Below, piece after piece: positions 46,211 through 56,128 of a DNA stretch of 64,000 bases (the stretch's first letter is position 1; every line of letters starts with the position of its first letter). Origin of the DNA: Leptospira sp. 96542 (lineage in GTDB: Bacteria > Spirochaetota > Leptospiria > Leptospirales > Leptospiraceae); NCBI GenBank assembly GCA_029310945.1, contig JARJFC010000001.1, positions 62,001 through 126,000 of the forward strand. The letters run 5' to 3'. The position numbers were made by a program, and so were the translations under genes. Under the pieces are notes generated by a model. The model was not told the origin of the DNA, searched no databases, and was given only the letters and a program-made list of their open reading frames with translations.

Positions 46211-48742
46211 TTAATTTGGACTGGTTGTATCCAACTCCGTGTTTTGTAGAAGTCTACGAAGGAGGACTATTTTAAGCAAATCATAAAGGAAAACTCCCAA
46301 AAAAGCTATCAGCACAGATAAAAGCCAATGTTGCCAAGATAAAACAGAAAAATGAAAAATTTCCCGTAAATATGGTACATAGATTGCTAAACAAAGTAAG
46401 GCGATTGTACCAAAAAAGACATAAGGAAGTATCAAATTTGGTTTTTGATTCGAAATCCAAATAGGCTCGAAAAAAGAACGATTCGCAAGTATCAAAAATA
46501 AATTAGAAATCACTAATGTAACAAAAGAAGTTGTTGCAACCAATTGTAAATCGTCATTGACTGAGAAAAAAAAATGATATATAACCCAATAACATAAAAT
46601 TACCGATAAAAAAGAAAATAACCCCTGAACTATTGATGAGATAAACAATCTTTTATCTAATAGTGGTGACGTCCGATTTCTAGGTTTGCGTTTCATGAGA
46701 TTCGCCTCAGGAGCTTCTTTTTCAAAAACCAAGGTGCAAGTAGGATCAATGACAAGTTCTAAAAATACAATTTGAACTGCAGATAAAACCAAAACTGGCC
46801 AATCAAACAATAATGGAAAAAATGTAATTCCAACGATAGGCAAATGCACTGCAATAATATAACCCAAGGCTTTTCTCAAATTATCATAAATATGCCTACC
46901 CGTTTTGATAGCTTCCAGGATTGAGGAAAATGAATCATTCATCAAAACAATATCAGAAGCTTCACGAGCAACATCAGTTCCCCGCTCCCCCATCGCAACG
47001 CCGATATGAGCAGACCGTAAAGCAGGGGCGTCATTCACTCCATCGCCAGTCATCGCAACTATTTCCGATTCCTCTTTTAATAATTTAACAATTCTCCATT
47101 TATCAAGGGGAGAGACTCGAGAATAAACATTACAGCTTAATAATATTTTTTTCAACTCATAGTCTGATAATTTGGAAATATCTTCTCCAATTACTACCTC
47201 AGTTGGATTGGTAAGTCCAATTTTAATGGCAATATTTTTGGCTGTCTCTGGATAATCTCCGGTTATCATAAGAATACGAACACCCGCCTCTCGTGCAGAT
47301 TGTACATCAGCTGGAACAGAATCTCGAATCGGATCCAAAAAACCCAATAACCCAAGAAAATTATATTCGGCATCCTTTTTTGAATTTGGAAGGTTTTGAG
47401 TTTTACCACTGGCAACACCTAAAATACGATAACCGTTTTTTGCCAGAATGTTTGTTTCCTTTATCCATTGATTCTTTTCTGCTTCATCCAAATTGCATAG
47501 ATCAAAAACAGCCTCGGGGGAACCTTTTGCAAAAATTTTATATTGTTCATCAGATTTATAAACTTGAACCATCGTTAAATGATCATTTGTTAACGGAAAT
47601 TCCTTAACCCACTCTAATTTCAAATCATCCTTGAGATTAAAAAATTCGAATGAATTTTTTATTGCAATCTCCATAGGATCAAAAGTTGGCTGTTTACAAG
47701 CTAATAATGCTGCATGCAGGCTATCCTTTATGTCAGAAGATAGTTCGATGTCCTTATTCAATAAATGATTTATACCAATATTTGTTACTAGGTATTCGAG
47801 AGACATTTTGTTCTTTGTAATGGTTCCAGTCTTATCTGAACACAATACGGTAGCTGCACCTAATGTCTCTATGATTGAGGATTTTCTAACCAATACATTT
47901 TTTCGGCTTAATCTATAAGCACCAAATGCAAAAAAAATGGTAAGTACCAAAGGCAACTCTTCGGGTAAAAGTCCAATTGCCAATGTCAAACCAGCAAGCA
48001 AACCCTTAAGCCACTTCGATTGAGCAAAACCGAAATAAAGTGCAAGACAAACACAAAAAAACATAGAAACCAAAAAAAGCCATTTCACTAAACGTGAAAC
48101 TTCCTTTTCTAAAAGGGTGCTTTCAACTTTCTCTTCATCGATTTGTTTACCTATTTTCCCGATTTCTGTCCTAGACCCTATTTCCTCTACTCGACAAACG
48201 CCACCACCACTCGCAACCAAAGCACCAGAATAAACTTTGTCGTTCATAAACTTGCTTACGGGCATAGACTCCCCAGTTAACAGAGATTCGTCGCAAAATA
48301 GCGGTTCAGCTGAGAGTATTAGTGAATCGGCAGATATTCTATCACCCTCAGACAACAATATCAAATCACCAACAACAACATCTCTTCCATCTATCCTGTA
48401 GATACTCCCATTGCGAATCACATTTGTCCTAGGTGTTGCCAGTGATCTAAGCGCAGATAAAGCGGTTTCAGTTTTCTTTTCTTGGTAAAAAGTTATAGAA
48501 ATGATTACAAGCACAGAAAATAAAAGCAAAATAGCTTCGCCTCGATCTCCTAACATCAAGTAAACGAAACTAATAATCAATAAAAGCACGATCATCGGCT
48601 CAGTGACAATGCGAAGCATTAAAAACAACAAATTTGTTTTTTTTCCTTTCACTATCTCGTTCGGACCAAATTTTTTTCTATTTTGTATAACTTGCTTTTC
48701 TGTTAGTCCAGAAGCTAAGAATGATTCTATTTTATTTGACAT
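46211..48742 (-). CDS. Cation-transporting P-type ATPase (P2 type, Ca2+-ATPase-like)
   Basis: 843 residues with about ten membrane helices. The phosphorylation motif CSDKTGTITKN, the actuator TGES (LLTGESMPVSKF) and the hinge GDGVNDAPALRSAHIGVAMG are all present. The M4 motif is PEELP rather than PEGLP as in SERCA. An N-terminal cation-ATPase domain (LTEKQVIQNRKKFGPNEIV) puts it in the P2 class that moves Ca2+ or other cations out of the cell. The ion cannot be fixed from sequence. It is first in a four-gene leftward run with the patatin and both kinases. Confidence 0.94.
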   Translation of the reverse strand: MSNKIESFLASGLTEKQVIQNRKKFGPNEIVKGKKTNLLFLMLRIVTEPMIVLLLIISFVYLMLGDRGEAILLLFSVLVIISITFYQEKKTETALSALRSLATPRTNVIRNGSIYRIDGRDVVVGDLILLSEGDRISADSLILSAEPLFCDESLLTGESMPVSKFMNDKVYSGALVASGGGVCRVEEIGSRTEIGKIGKQIDEEKVESTLLEKEVSRLVKWLFLVSMFFCVCLALYFGFAQSKWLKGLLAGLTLAIGLLPEELPLVLTIFFAFGAYRLSRKNVLVRKSSIIETLGAATVLCSDKTGTITKNKMSLEYLVTNIGINHLLNKDIELSSDIKDSLHAALLACKQPTFDPMEIAIKNSFEFFNLKDDLKLEWVKEFPLTNDHLTMVQVYKSDEQYKIFAKGSPEAVFDLCNLDEAEKNQWIKETNILAKNGYRILGVASGKTQNLPNSKKDAEYNFLGLLGFLDPIRDSVPADVQSAREAGVRILMITGDYPETAKNIAIKIGLTNPTEVVIGEDISKLSDYELKKILLSCNVYSRVSPLDKWRIVKLLKEESEIVAMTGDGVNDAPALRSAHIGVAMGERGTDVAREASDIVLMNDSFSSILEAIKTGRHIYDNLRKALGYIIAVHLPIVGITFFPLLFDWPVLVLSAVQIVFLELVIDPTCTLVFEKEAPEANLMKRKPRNRTSPLLDKRLFISSIVQGLFSFLSVILCYWVIYHFFFSVNDDLQLVATTSFVTLVISNLFLILANRSFFEPIWISNQKPNLILPYVFFGTIALLCLAIYVPYLREIFHFSVLSWQHWLLSVLIAFLGVFLYDLLKIVLLRRLLQNTELDTTSPN

Positions 48743-48799
48743 GATGAGTGTTAGAAGATTTGAGTTGTAATTTTCTCTATTCTATTTTATCATTCTCTC

Positions 48800-50146
48800 A
48801 TGTGTAATACTTCCCTTGCGACTGAATTTTTTACAAAATCTCAAAAAAGAGTATTTGCCAAAAATTCCGGTCGAGAACCAAACGAAGCACAGGCAATACT
48901 CCATGTACCAAGGCAAATTTTCGAAAAAAATTCCAAACTAAAAACAACATACATTGAAATTCCTCAGGTTTCACAAACCAACGAAGTTTTTCTTTGCAAA
49001 CCATTCCATATCTGGGGAGCCGAAATGGGGGTGAACGAATTTGGTGTCACCATCGGTTACGAAGCTATTTTCTCAAATCTAAAAATTCCAAAAAAAAATA
49101 TAGGTCTTACTGGCATGGATCTATTACGACTTGCTTTGGAGAGAACGAGTTCCGCTAGGCAGGCATTATTTTTGATCACCGAATTATTAGAAAGTTATGG
49201 CCAAGTTGCTTACGGGAGTTATGCGAACCGACCTTTTTTCTACAATAGTAGTTTCATCATTGCAGACCGCACAGATGGATATCTATTAGAAACAGCAGAT
49301 AAATTCTGGGTGGCAAAAAAAATTTCGGATTTCTGTGCTATTACAAATCACCTGACAATAGATTCCGATTTTGATTTTTCATCTAAAAGTTTAGAAAATA
49401 AGTTATTAAATACAAACGATTTTTCCTTTAAAAGAACATTTTCCAATTCATTTTGCACTTATATAAACGGTAGTAAAGAAAGGCGAAAACTAAACATCAA
49501 GATGGCGAACACCTCTATTGCAAAACATAATTCATATACGGCTATGGAATCAATCCAAAACCTAAAAACACATTCAATTTCAGAGGATGAATTCGAACCT
49601 TGTAATAGCAACATGAAATCTTTATGTTTACACGCTAAAGGTTTAACAACTCCAATTCAAACAAACGGAAGTTTAGTGGTAGAATGGGATATTTCTGAAT
49701 TAAACCCAGACCCAATTAGAATTTTCTACACAGGCACATCTTCTCCATGTTTAAGCGTTTTTAAACCCTTCTACTTTGGCACAAAAAACCTAGTGGAACA
49801 ATCTTCATTGCTTCCAAACCAAAATTATTCGGAAACATTATGGTGGTTACACGAATCCATAAACAGAAGAGCCAACTATGATTACCAATCAGTGAGGTCA
49901 GTACTTTTGCCGACAATGATCGGATTACAAGAGTCTATTTTTTCAAATTATAAAGAATCCTTATCTTTACAAAAAAAAGAGGAAACTCAGTGGAAATTTC
50001 TAAAAGACCATGTCAATTTACTCAAAACAACTTATTCCGAGTTGAATTTACATAAATTAGGTGTATCTCGCTTACAAAACCCTTTCTTCCATATGTATTG
50101 GAAGAATCAAAATAAAAACCTAAACCTACCCGGTTTCAATGAGTAA
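48800..50146 (+). CDS. Secernin-like N-terminal nucleophile hydrolase (C69-related)
   Basis: 448 residues. The N-terminus MCNTSLATEFFTKSQKRVFAKNSGREPNEAQ matches secernin/C69-type proteins, where Cys2 becomes the N-terminal nucleophile after Met removal and KNS-R-P-E follows. The GAEMGVNEFGVTIGYEAIF block and the LETADKFWVAKK strand are also typical of the fold. Members cleave amide bonds such as dipeptides. No signal peptide. It is divergent from the ATPase gene (57 bp between starts) and convergent with the polyferredoxin gene across a 279-bp gap. Confidence 0.85.
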   Translation: MCNTSLATEFFTKSQKRVFAKNSGREPNEAQAILHVPRQIFEKNSKLKTTYIEIPQVSQTNEVFLCKPFHIWGAEMGVNEFGVTIGYEAIFSNLKIPKKNIGLTGMDLLRLALERTSSARQALFLITELLESYGQVAYGSYANRPFFYNSSFIIADRTDGYLLETADKFWVAKKISDFCAITNHLTIDSDFDFSSKSLENKLLNTNDFSFKRTFSNSFCTYINGSKERRKLNIKMANTSIAKHNSYTAMESIQNLKTHSISEDEFEPCNSNMKSLCLHAKGLTTPIQTNGSLVVEWDISELNPDPIRIFYTGTSSPCLSVFKPFYFGTKNLVEQSSLLPNQNYSETLWWLHESINRRANYDYQSVRSVLLPTMIGLQESIFSNYKESLSLQKKEETQWKFLKDHVNLLKTTYSELNLHKLGVSRLQNPFFHMYWKNQNKNLNLPGFNE

Positions 50147-50425
50147 AATTACAATAAAAGACAAATAGAAACACCAAAGAATCGCTAGATGCGAACTCTC
50201 CTTATTTTTTACTATTTACCTTCAAATTTTCATACGAAACTCAAACAAACCCAAAACCGATCTGACCCAATTCCATACATTATAACCAACCCAAGTAAAA
50301 AAAAAGTCGATAGTTTTTTCAATGTAAAAAATTTCCTACGATGATAGATATTTCCTGAAAAATCTAAAAAACCCTCTTTAGGTCGAATTCTCAATTATGT
50401 CAAATATTCGACAAACATCTAATTT
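50147..50425. other. 279-bp gap between convergent genes
   Basis: AT-rich gap after the secernin-like gene (rightward) and the flavoprotein-polyferredoxin gene (leftward). It holds a short TCGC/GCGA hairpin followed by a T-rich stretch at about 50188-50210, at best a weak terminator, and no gene I can support. Confidence 0.5.
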
Positions 50426-52687
50426 TTAAAACCTAGTATTCAAAGTATCAAATTTTATTTTTTGACCTTTTAATTTTCCAAACCGCAAAACATCGGTTGG
50501 GCATAGGGAAACACAGGCCGAACACCGAACACATTGTACACTATCCATGGGAATACCTCGACTAGCATATCCCATAACATCAATACCTTGGTGACAATTT
50601 TTAGTGCATACATTACAAGATATGCATTTCTTTTTATCAGAAAAAATACGAAACTGGGAAAATCGTGCATAGATATGCATTAACGATGCAAGTGGGCAAA
50701 ACATTCTGCACCAAATACGCCCAGAAAAAAGGAAATAAAATCCAACACCAACCACTCCAGCAAGGCCGATATCAACAACAAGATCGTAAATCCATTTTAT
50801 AGAGTCCGCAGCATACTCTAATGATATAAAGTCTGGCAATAACGATTTTCCAAAAACACCAACTAACTTAAGCAATGTCAAAATTATAGCAAAAAACAAA
50901 ATGAATTGACCAGAATGTTCAATTTTATATGCAAATTTCCCATGTGGCATTTTATGCCTGTGTTCATCACCTAAAGTTTCTGCCAAGCCCCCGCAAGAAC
51001 ATATCCAACCACAATACGCTCCTTTTCCATAAAAGAAGACTAAGATTGGAATAAAGCCAAATGTGAATAAAAAACCATACACAAGCCAGAAGGTAGTAAG
51101 TCCACCATCGTACAAAACTCCCATACTCAATGGCCAAGCCAAAATAAATCCGTACGCTTTCCAATATGCTTCCTTTGGAAATACTTGGGTTAATAAAAAA
51201 CCATCTTGTGATCCCAAAAGTCCATACGAACCCAATTCTGGCAAAATCAATTCAGGAAGTAGAAATAAAAAGAAAATCTGAATAAATATCAATGTCAATG
51301 TTTGGTAACGAATGTATTGTGAACTACGAACAAACATTCGGCGAATTCCAAAAACGAGAATCGTCAATGAGTATAATAATGTGTAATGAAAGGATGGATA
51401 TTTATCAAACAACTGAAAATCAAAATACATCGAAGACAAATATACATAACAAAAATAAAAAAAGACGAAAACCAAATAGGTATTTCTAAATAAATTCCAA
51501 TTTAGTTTTGGTTTTAAGCCAAATTTAAACAATGTAAGTAATGACCAGCATAACAAAGTCAGAAACGAAAATCCTCCCATAAATGTTGCAAATGGAGCAA
51601 ACCAGGAAGCGCTATAATTTGCAGCCTTACCAAAATAAGCTAAGCAGGCAAAAGACAACAAAGATAAAAAACCCACCCAATCTCGAATATTTTTTTCCGA
51701 TTGAATTTTCACTCCCAATTGTTTCAAAAAAGGGATAGGAGCTTTTGATCCAATTAAAATATAAGCAGAGTTATATGAAATTTTCTTTGAACCTAATTTT
51801 GTTTTTAAAAAAAGATTTTGTTCTCCAATTTCAGTAATTTCCGTTTCAAACATGCATTCGATTTTCTTTGAGTTGATAAGTTCATTCAATAATTCAAGAT
51901 TCGCTTGTTTAGGACGAACAAATTCACTCCCTCGGTAAACCAAGGTGATTGACTTTGCATATTGTGCACATGCAATGGTTGCTTCGATTGCCGTATCTCC
52001 CCCACCACAGATAACTAGGTTTTGGTCTTCAGATTCTTTTGGATCAATCAACCGATAATAAACTTGTGCTTTCTCTGCGATCGGAACGTCTAGGCGCTTC
52101 GGATCTCCTGATTTACCAATGGCAATGATAACATTATTTGTTCGGAAAATTTCACCATTAGAGGTATGGACTTCATACCCTTCGTCTTTCAAAGATAATA
52201 ATTGAGTGACCCGAGTATCTAACTTAAGATTTACATTGCTAAATTCTAATAGTGAATTTAGGTATTTTAACAAAGACTCTTTGGTTCCATTTTGAATGAC
52301 AACTTCGGAATCGAAATCTATTCCTTTCGGTTCGGCAAAAATCGGCTTACCTTTCGGGTAACTTAAAATAGTTTGAAACGGGACATTCGCTTCCAAAACA
52401 ACATATTTTTTATTTCGTTTTTTTGCTTCAATGGCACAGGCAAATCCAGAAGGTCCTGCACCAATGATTACTGCATCCAAATTGCCATTCAAGTTATAAG
52501 AAACATAGTCCCATACTTTTTTACCACTGCCTGTTGCCAATTTCAATAGCGGAACACCCGTTAAGTCTCCAATAACGAATACTCCTGGCAAATTTGTTTC
52601 AAAACGATCCGATACATCTGGATACACTTCAACGCTACCTTGGGGAGCCTTGTTATTCAACCAATTGAAATAAGAAGATAAGAACAT
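50426..52687 (-). CDS. Flavoprotein reductase fused to membrane polyferredoxin (NosR/NapH/CcoG-like)
   Basis: 753 residues. An N-terminal thioredoxin-reductase-like part has a C-terminal-type FAD strip (LPGVFVIGDLTGVPLLKLATGSG), then the dinucleotide motif VIIGAGPSGFACAIEAKKR and a second nucleotide site NLVICGGGDTAIEATIACAQ. From about 340 come several membrane helices with the CxxxC motifs GAYCGWICSCGG and IWCRMFCPLASLMH, then a C-terminal ferredoxin domain with two 4Fe-4S sites (CISCNVCTKNCHQG and CVRCSACVSLCPTD). Electrons probably pass from NAD(P)H through FAD and iron-sulfur centres to a periplasmic acceptor. Last gene of the DsbA-like run. Confidence 0.92.
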   Translation of the reverse strand: MFLSSYFNWLNNKAPQGSVEVYPDVSDRFETNLPGVFVIGDLTGVPLLKLATGSGKKVWDYVSYNLNGNLDAVIIGAGPSGFACAIEAKKRNKKYVVLEANVPFQTILSYPKGKPIFAEPKGIDFDSEVVIQNGTKESLLKYLNSLLEFSNVNLKLDTRVTQLLSLKDEGYEVHTSNGEIFRTNNVIIAIGKSGDPKRLDVPIAEKAQVYYRLIDPKESEDQNLVICGGGDTAIEATIACAQYAKSITLVYRGSEFVRPKQANLELLNELINSKKIECMFETEITEIGEQNLFLKTKLGSKKISYNSAYILIGSKAPIPFLKQLGVKIQSEKNIRDWVGFLSLLSFACLAYFGKAANYSASWFAPFATFMGGFSFLTLLCWSLLTLFKFGLKPKLNWNLFRNTYLVFVFFYFCYVYLSSMYFDFQLFDKYPSFHYTLLYSLTILVFGIRRMFVRSSQYIRYQTLTLIFIQIFFLFLLPELILPELGSYGLLGSQDGFLLTQVFPKEAYWKAYGFILAWPLSMGVLYDGGLTTFWLVYGFLFTFGFIPILVFFYGKGAYCGWICSCGGLAETLGDEHRHKMPHGKFAYKIEHSGQFILFFAIILTLLKLVGVFGKSLLPDFISLEYAADSIKWIYDLVVDIGLAGVVGVGFYFLFSGRIWCRMFCPLASLMHIYARFSQFRIFSDKKKCISCNVCTKNCHQGIDVMGYASRGIPMDSVQCVRCSACVSLCPTDVLRFGKLKGQKIKFDTLNTRF

Positions 52688-52726
52688 TGTCCAATTCTAC
52701 TTAGTCTTTCTTTTTATGAAAAGTAA

Positions 52727-54028
52727 TTAGTTACGATTGGGGAGTTGAATCGTAAATTTTGTTCCAATTCCTTTTTCACTTTGCAGAATAAAATTTCCAC
52801 CCTGTTCTCGGATTAAATCCAAACTGACAACAAGTCCAAGACCCGTTCCTTTTTCGCCGGCTGTTCCATAAATAGAAACTAGTTTTTCCCTTGAAACAAT
52901 TTGTTGTAACCTATCGGTATCCATGCCAATACCAAAATCTTCTATGATTAAACTCCAATGGTTTGTTTGTTTCTCATAAAAAATTTTGATCATGCCTTTA
53001 TAGGGAGAGTATTTTATAGCATTCGAAATGATATTACGGAAGATCGTACTTGTCATTCTTTCATCACATACTTCATAACAATCTTCGGGAATTTGGATCT
53101 CCCAAACAATTTGTTTTTCAGAAGCTTGGATGCTCAATAAATCTCTAATATTTAGAACAATATCAGAAATATTTATTTTTTCGGGAGAAAAAATAATTTT
53201 ACCAGAATCCGTACGAACCCAGTCCAAAAGATTCTCTAACACCAAAAAACCTTGTGTCGCATTTTTCCTAAGTTCTTTTAATCCAAAAACTAAATTTTTG
53301 TCATTCTGATTCGTATCAATGAGAACAGTTAAGTAAGTGCTCATAATTCCAATTGGCCCTTTTAGATCATGCGCCAAAATCGAAAATATGCGATCTTTGT
53401 GTATATTATTGCGAATCAATTCTTCCTGATTTAAATATACAATTCGCAAAAAATAAATCATTATGAGAGCTATATGAAAAATGCAAGATACAATTGACAT
53501 AAATCTAAGAAGTTCCGTTGCCGCAGCTGAATAAAAATCACTTCCACTTAAATCTTTCGGCAAAGCAAAAAATTCAAAATATAAATATACGAACATGTTG
53601 ATTATAAAAAAAGCAAATATAATATAACGATGATTATATGAAAAAGCAACAAAAGGCATCATTGCAAAAACAAGAAAAAAATAATGTGTGCCAGGTTCGG
53701 GACCAAGATAAAACCAAGTCGCAAAAAAAACAGGTAATGGTATTACCATCATTAGATAAATTTTCGCTGTCATATAACGGGCATTCAAATTCAATAAATA
53801 AGAAACACTAATAAGCAGAGCAAAAATGATATTTATCGTTACAATGGTTTCTTTACCTGGTGCATCAAAAAACCAAGATAAAATTGAATATTGGATATTT
53901 GCCAGAATGGCCAAAAAGGCCATCAAATTTGACATTTGAACTCTCACAGAACTGTCTATACTCAAGTGCTGCGAAACACCAACATTGAGAAGTTTTTTAA
54001 AACCAAATTTAGTAAGCAGCAATTTCAT
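52727..54028 (-). CDS. Multi-pass membrane histidine kinase
   Basis: 433 residues. Six hydrophobic helices (about 33-198) form a membrane sensor similar to other 6TM kinase inputs. HisKA has His220 in SILAHDLKGPIGIM, and the HATPase domain shows IISNAIKYSPYKG, DFGIGMDTDRL and GTGLGLVVSLDLIREQGG. It has no receiver domain, and no response regulator lies nearby. It is 4 bp after the Cox11-like lipoprotein and 39 bp before the polyferredoxin gene, so it may sense the state of the quinone pool or envelope redox; that is inference. Confidence 0.93.
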   Translation of the reverse strand: MKLLLTKFGFKKLLNVGVSQHLSIDSSVRVQMSNLMAFLAILANIQYSILSWFFDAPGKETIVTINIIFALLISVSYLLNLNARYMTAKIYLMMVIPLPVFFATWFYLGPEPGTHYFFLVFAMMPFVAFSYNHRYIIFAFFIINMFVYLYFEFFALPKDLSGSDFYSAAATELLRFMSIVSCIFHIALIMIYFLRIVYLNQEELIRNNIHKDRIFSILAHDLKGPIGIMSTYLTVLIDTNQNDKNLVFGLKELRKNATQGFLVLENLLDWVRTDSGKIIFSPEKINISDIVLNIRDLLSIQASEKQIVWEIQIPEDCYEVCDERMTSTIFRNIISNAIKYSPYKGMIKIFYEKQTNHWSLIIEDFGIGMDTDRLQQIVSREKLVSIYGTAGEKGTGLGLVVSLDLIREQGGNFILQSEKGIGTKFTIQLPNRN

Positions 54029-54032
54029 TCAA

Positions 54033-54620
54033 TCACTCATGTTCCGAATGAATTGTTTCTTTCGAAGCCTTTGTAAATTCATTCATTCTTGCTTTCGAAA
54101 TTCCGATTAAATTATGCCTTAAAGTTAGGTGATCTCCAAGAAAATCGGGCGATGTTCTAATTTCGACAACACGATACCAAAAATGTTTTGGTGGTATAAA
54201 AAAAGCATGGTTCACGCAGAGGCATTTGAATTTGAATCCAAAACTATGTTCAACTGGTAAGGCCGAATGTGGTGCCGCAAAGAAATAAATTTCCTTATCT
54301 AAATCATTTTTTGCCACAAGTAAAAACTGTTTTTTAGTGCCAGGTTTCATCAAAAACTCGCCATCTTCTATTTCTTTGCCGATTGGAGACTTTTGATCCT
54401 GCGGTATTGTTGCCGTTGTCCAAACTGTCATGGGAACAGAACCCGATAACTCATATATTTTCATTTCCAATGGAAAATTTGTGTATTCCCACTGAATGGA
54501 CATACGGACAGAATTTGTTTTGATTGGCTCTTTTATTTCCGTTTTAGTTTCCACATCGATGTTCTGATCTTTACAGAAGACGATCATAAAGCAGAATAAA
54601 CCAAATAACAGTTGTTTCAT
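54033..54620 (-). CDS. Cox11/CtaG-like lipoprotein with CxC motif
   Basis: 195 residues with lipoprotein signal MKQLLFGLFCFMIVFC. The body resembles the periplasmic copper-binding domain of Cox11/CtaG: a KPGTKKQFLLVAKNDLDK segment, FKFKCLCVNHAFFIPPKHFWYRVVEI (KCLCV where Cox11 has CFCF, then a Pro-rich turn) and a final LTLRHNLIGI strand. In Cox11 the CxC pair carries Cu(I) to cytochrome oxidase. No cox genes are in the window, so the target may differ. It overlaps nothing but sits between the glycan-binding lipoprotein (0 bp) and the histidine kinase (4 bp). The similarity is by eye only. Confidence 0.62.
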   Translation of the reverse strand: MKQLLFGLFCFMIVFCKDQNIDVETKTEIKEPIKTNSVRMSIQWEYTNFPLEMKIYELSGSVPMTVWTTATIPQDQKSPIGKEIEDGEFLMKPGTKKQFLLVAKNDLDKEIYFFAAPHSALPVEHSFGFKFKCLCVNHAFFIPPKHFWYRVVEIRTSPDFLGDHLTLRHNLIGISKARMNEFTKASKETIHSEHE

Positions 54621-56066
54621 TTATTCTAAAACCAATTCTAAATTCGAAAAATCAAGATGTTTTTTATTTATGTTTAATAAATAGAATTTTTTACCTCGGG
54701 ATTCTAAATAAACATTTTCATTGAATATTTTTTCAATATTATTCGGATCTGGATTTTTAACTAAATTACAATCCCGACCACACCCATTGCAGTCGCCTTC
54801 ACCATAATCTAAAAAATTTGTAAAAGTTTGTTTTCGCAAAAATCCAAATAATCGAAGTTCCATCTTATTCGCTTTAGATGACATCACTTCGTAATTACCC
54901 ATGCCATAAAAACGAAATGAACTTTCTTCACCTGCATCATAATTTGTTCTCGAAGTATTTCCTTCTAAAAAAAACGTCCCATCGGAACGCAATCGAATGG
55001 TCCAATCGCTTGAAGTTGGAGGATCTAAATTCTCAGCACCAGGTTCTGTTATAGGTTCATCCGACACGGTTTCAGTTATAATTTCTGCGACTTCTGCTCC
55101 TGTCAAACCTCGGTTTAGTACTGATTTCAAATTTGCTTTTGTAAATTCAGCATAATTATTGGAAGCTGTTGTTTTGAATTTTTCGATCGTATCCACAACA
55201 ATCCAATTTTCTTTGTGTCCAAAACGTAATTCAGAAATCACAAAACCAGGATCAATAAGTCCTTTGTAAATCGAATCAACTGTGAGTTTTAGATTTTTAC
55301 CTTCAAACGTTTTTTTAAGGTTTATTTCCTGGCTACCCAACGTATCTTCCAAAACTAACTTTTCGGAAAAACCATTATCTCCTGTTAAAGTAAATTCTTT
55401 TAAACGACCATTTTTAATACAATGGACATCGGAACGTTGATAACCATTCCATATTCGAACTTTCGAAATTGTTTGATTTTTAGAAAATTCAAAATTTAAA
55501 TTCACTCCTTTGTCACCCTTTGCTGATGAATAAGCATTCTCATATTTAGAATCAAAAAGATTCATGGCCGAATAACTCGCTTCAGGTTTTCCAGTTTCAG
55601 ACGCAGTGACTTTTGCGTTTACAATTTCGGGAACGACTGGTCTGTATTTTTTTCCTTTATCATTAAAAAAATTTACCGCTTTTAAACAAATATCGATATT
55701 ACGTTGAAAGTTTAGTGTAACGGATCGCGCCTGCACAACGGGCTCAAAAATAAGCGTAGAATTTGAATTTTTTACATTCGTGCTAACATACACCTCATCA
55801 AAGTTAACGTAAGCCGCAATTTTATCTTCAAAGTCTCCATTACAAGATTGAATTTCCACCTTACTCAAAGAAAATGCTTCATCTGCGTAAAAATGAATTT
55901 TTACAAATTTAGCCCCTTCTTCAGCATTCCATTCTTTACCTTCCAAAATAGAAAAAGGTAAACTAGAATCCATAGAAGTAGAAGTTACCATTGAAATAGG
56001 AAGTTTTGGACCACAACTAGTACAATAAAAGAGAACAAACAAAATGGCAAAAATTTTTGAATTCAT
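54621..56066 (-). CDS. Lipoprotein with NADase-type glycan-binding (discoidin-like) domain
   Basis: 481 residues. The signal MNSKIFAILFVLFYCTSC ends in a lipobox cysteine. The block VRIWNGYQRSDVHCIKNGRLKEFTL, after an AMNLFDSKYENAYSSAKG segment, is the signature of NADase-type glycan-binding domains of Leptospira surface lipoproteins; a similar strand pattern in residues 30-130 (SLSKVEIQSCNGDFEDKI) may be a second copy. A cysteine cluster, GEGDCNGCGRDCN, lies near residue 425 and may bind metal or form disulfides. It follows the DsbA-like gene by 62 bp and directly abuts the Cox11-like gene. Confidence 0.85.
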   Translation of the reverse strand: MNSKIFAILFVLFYCTSCGPKLPISMVTSTSMDSSLPFSILEGKEWNAEEGAKFVKIHFYADEAFSLSKVEIQSCNGDFEDKIAAYVNFDEVYVSTNVKNSNSTLIFEPVVQARSVTLNFQRNIDICLKAVNFFNDKGKKYRPVVPEIVNAKVTASETGKPEASYSAMNLFDSKYENAYSSAKGDKGVNLNFEFSKNQTISKVRIWNGYQRSDVHCIKNGRLKEFTLTGDNGFSEKLVLEDTLGSQEINLKKTFEGKNLKLTVDSIYKGLIDPGFVISELRFGHKENWIVVDTIEKFKTTASNNYAEFTKANLKSVLNRGLTGAEVAEIITETVSDEPITEPGAENLDPPTSSDWTIRLRSDGTFFLEGNTSRTNYDAGEESSFRFYGMGNYEVMSSKANKMELRLFGFLRKQTFTNFLDYGEGDCNGCGRDCNLVKNPDPNNIEKIFNENVYLESRGKKFYLLNINKKHLDFSNLELVLE

Positions 56067-56128
56067 AACTCTCTCCTGAGATTGTCAAAATTTTGCAACT
56101 TGAACGATTGTACTTGCAAGAAATTTTT

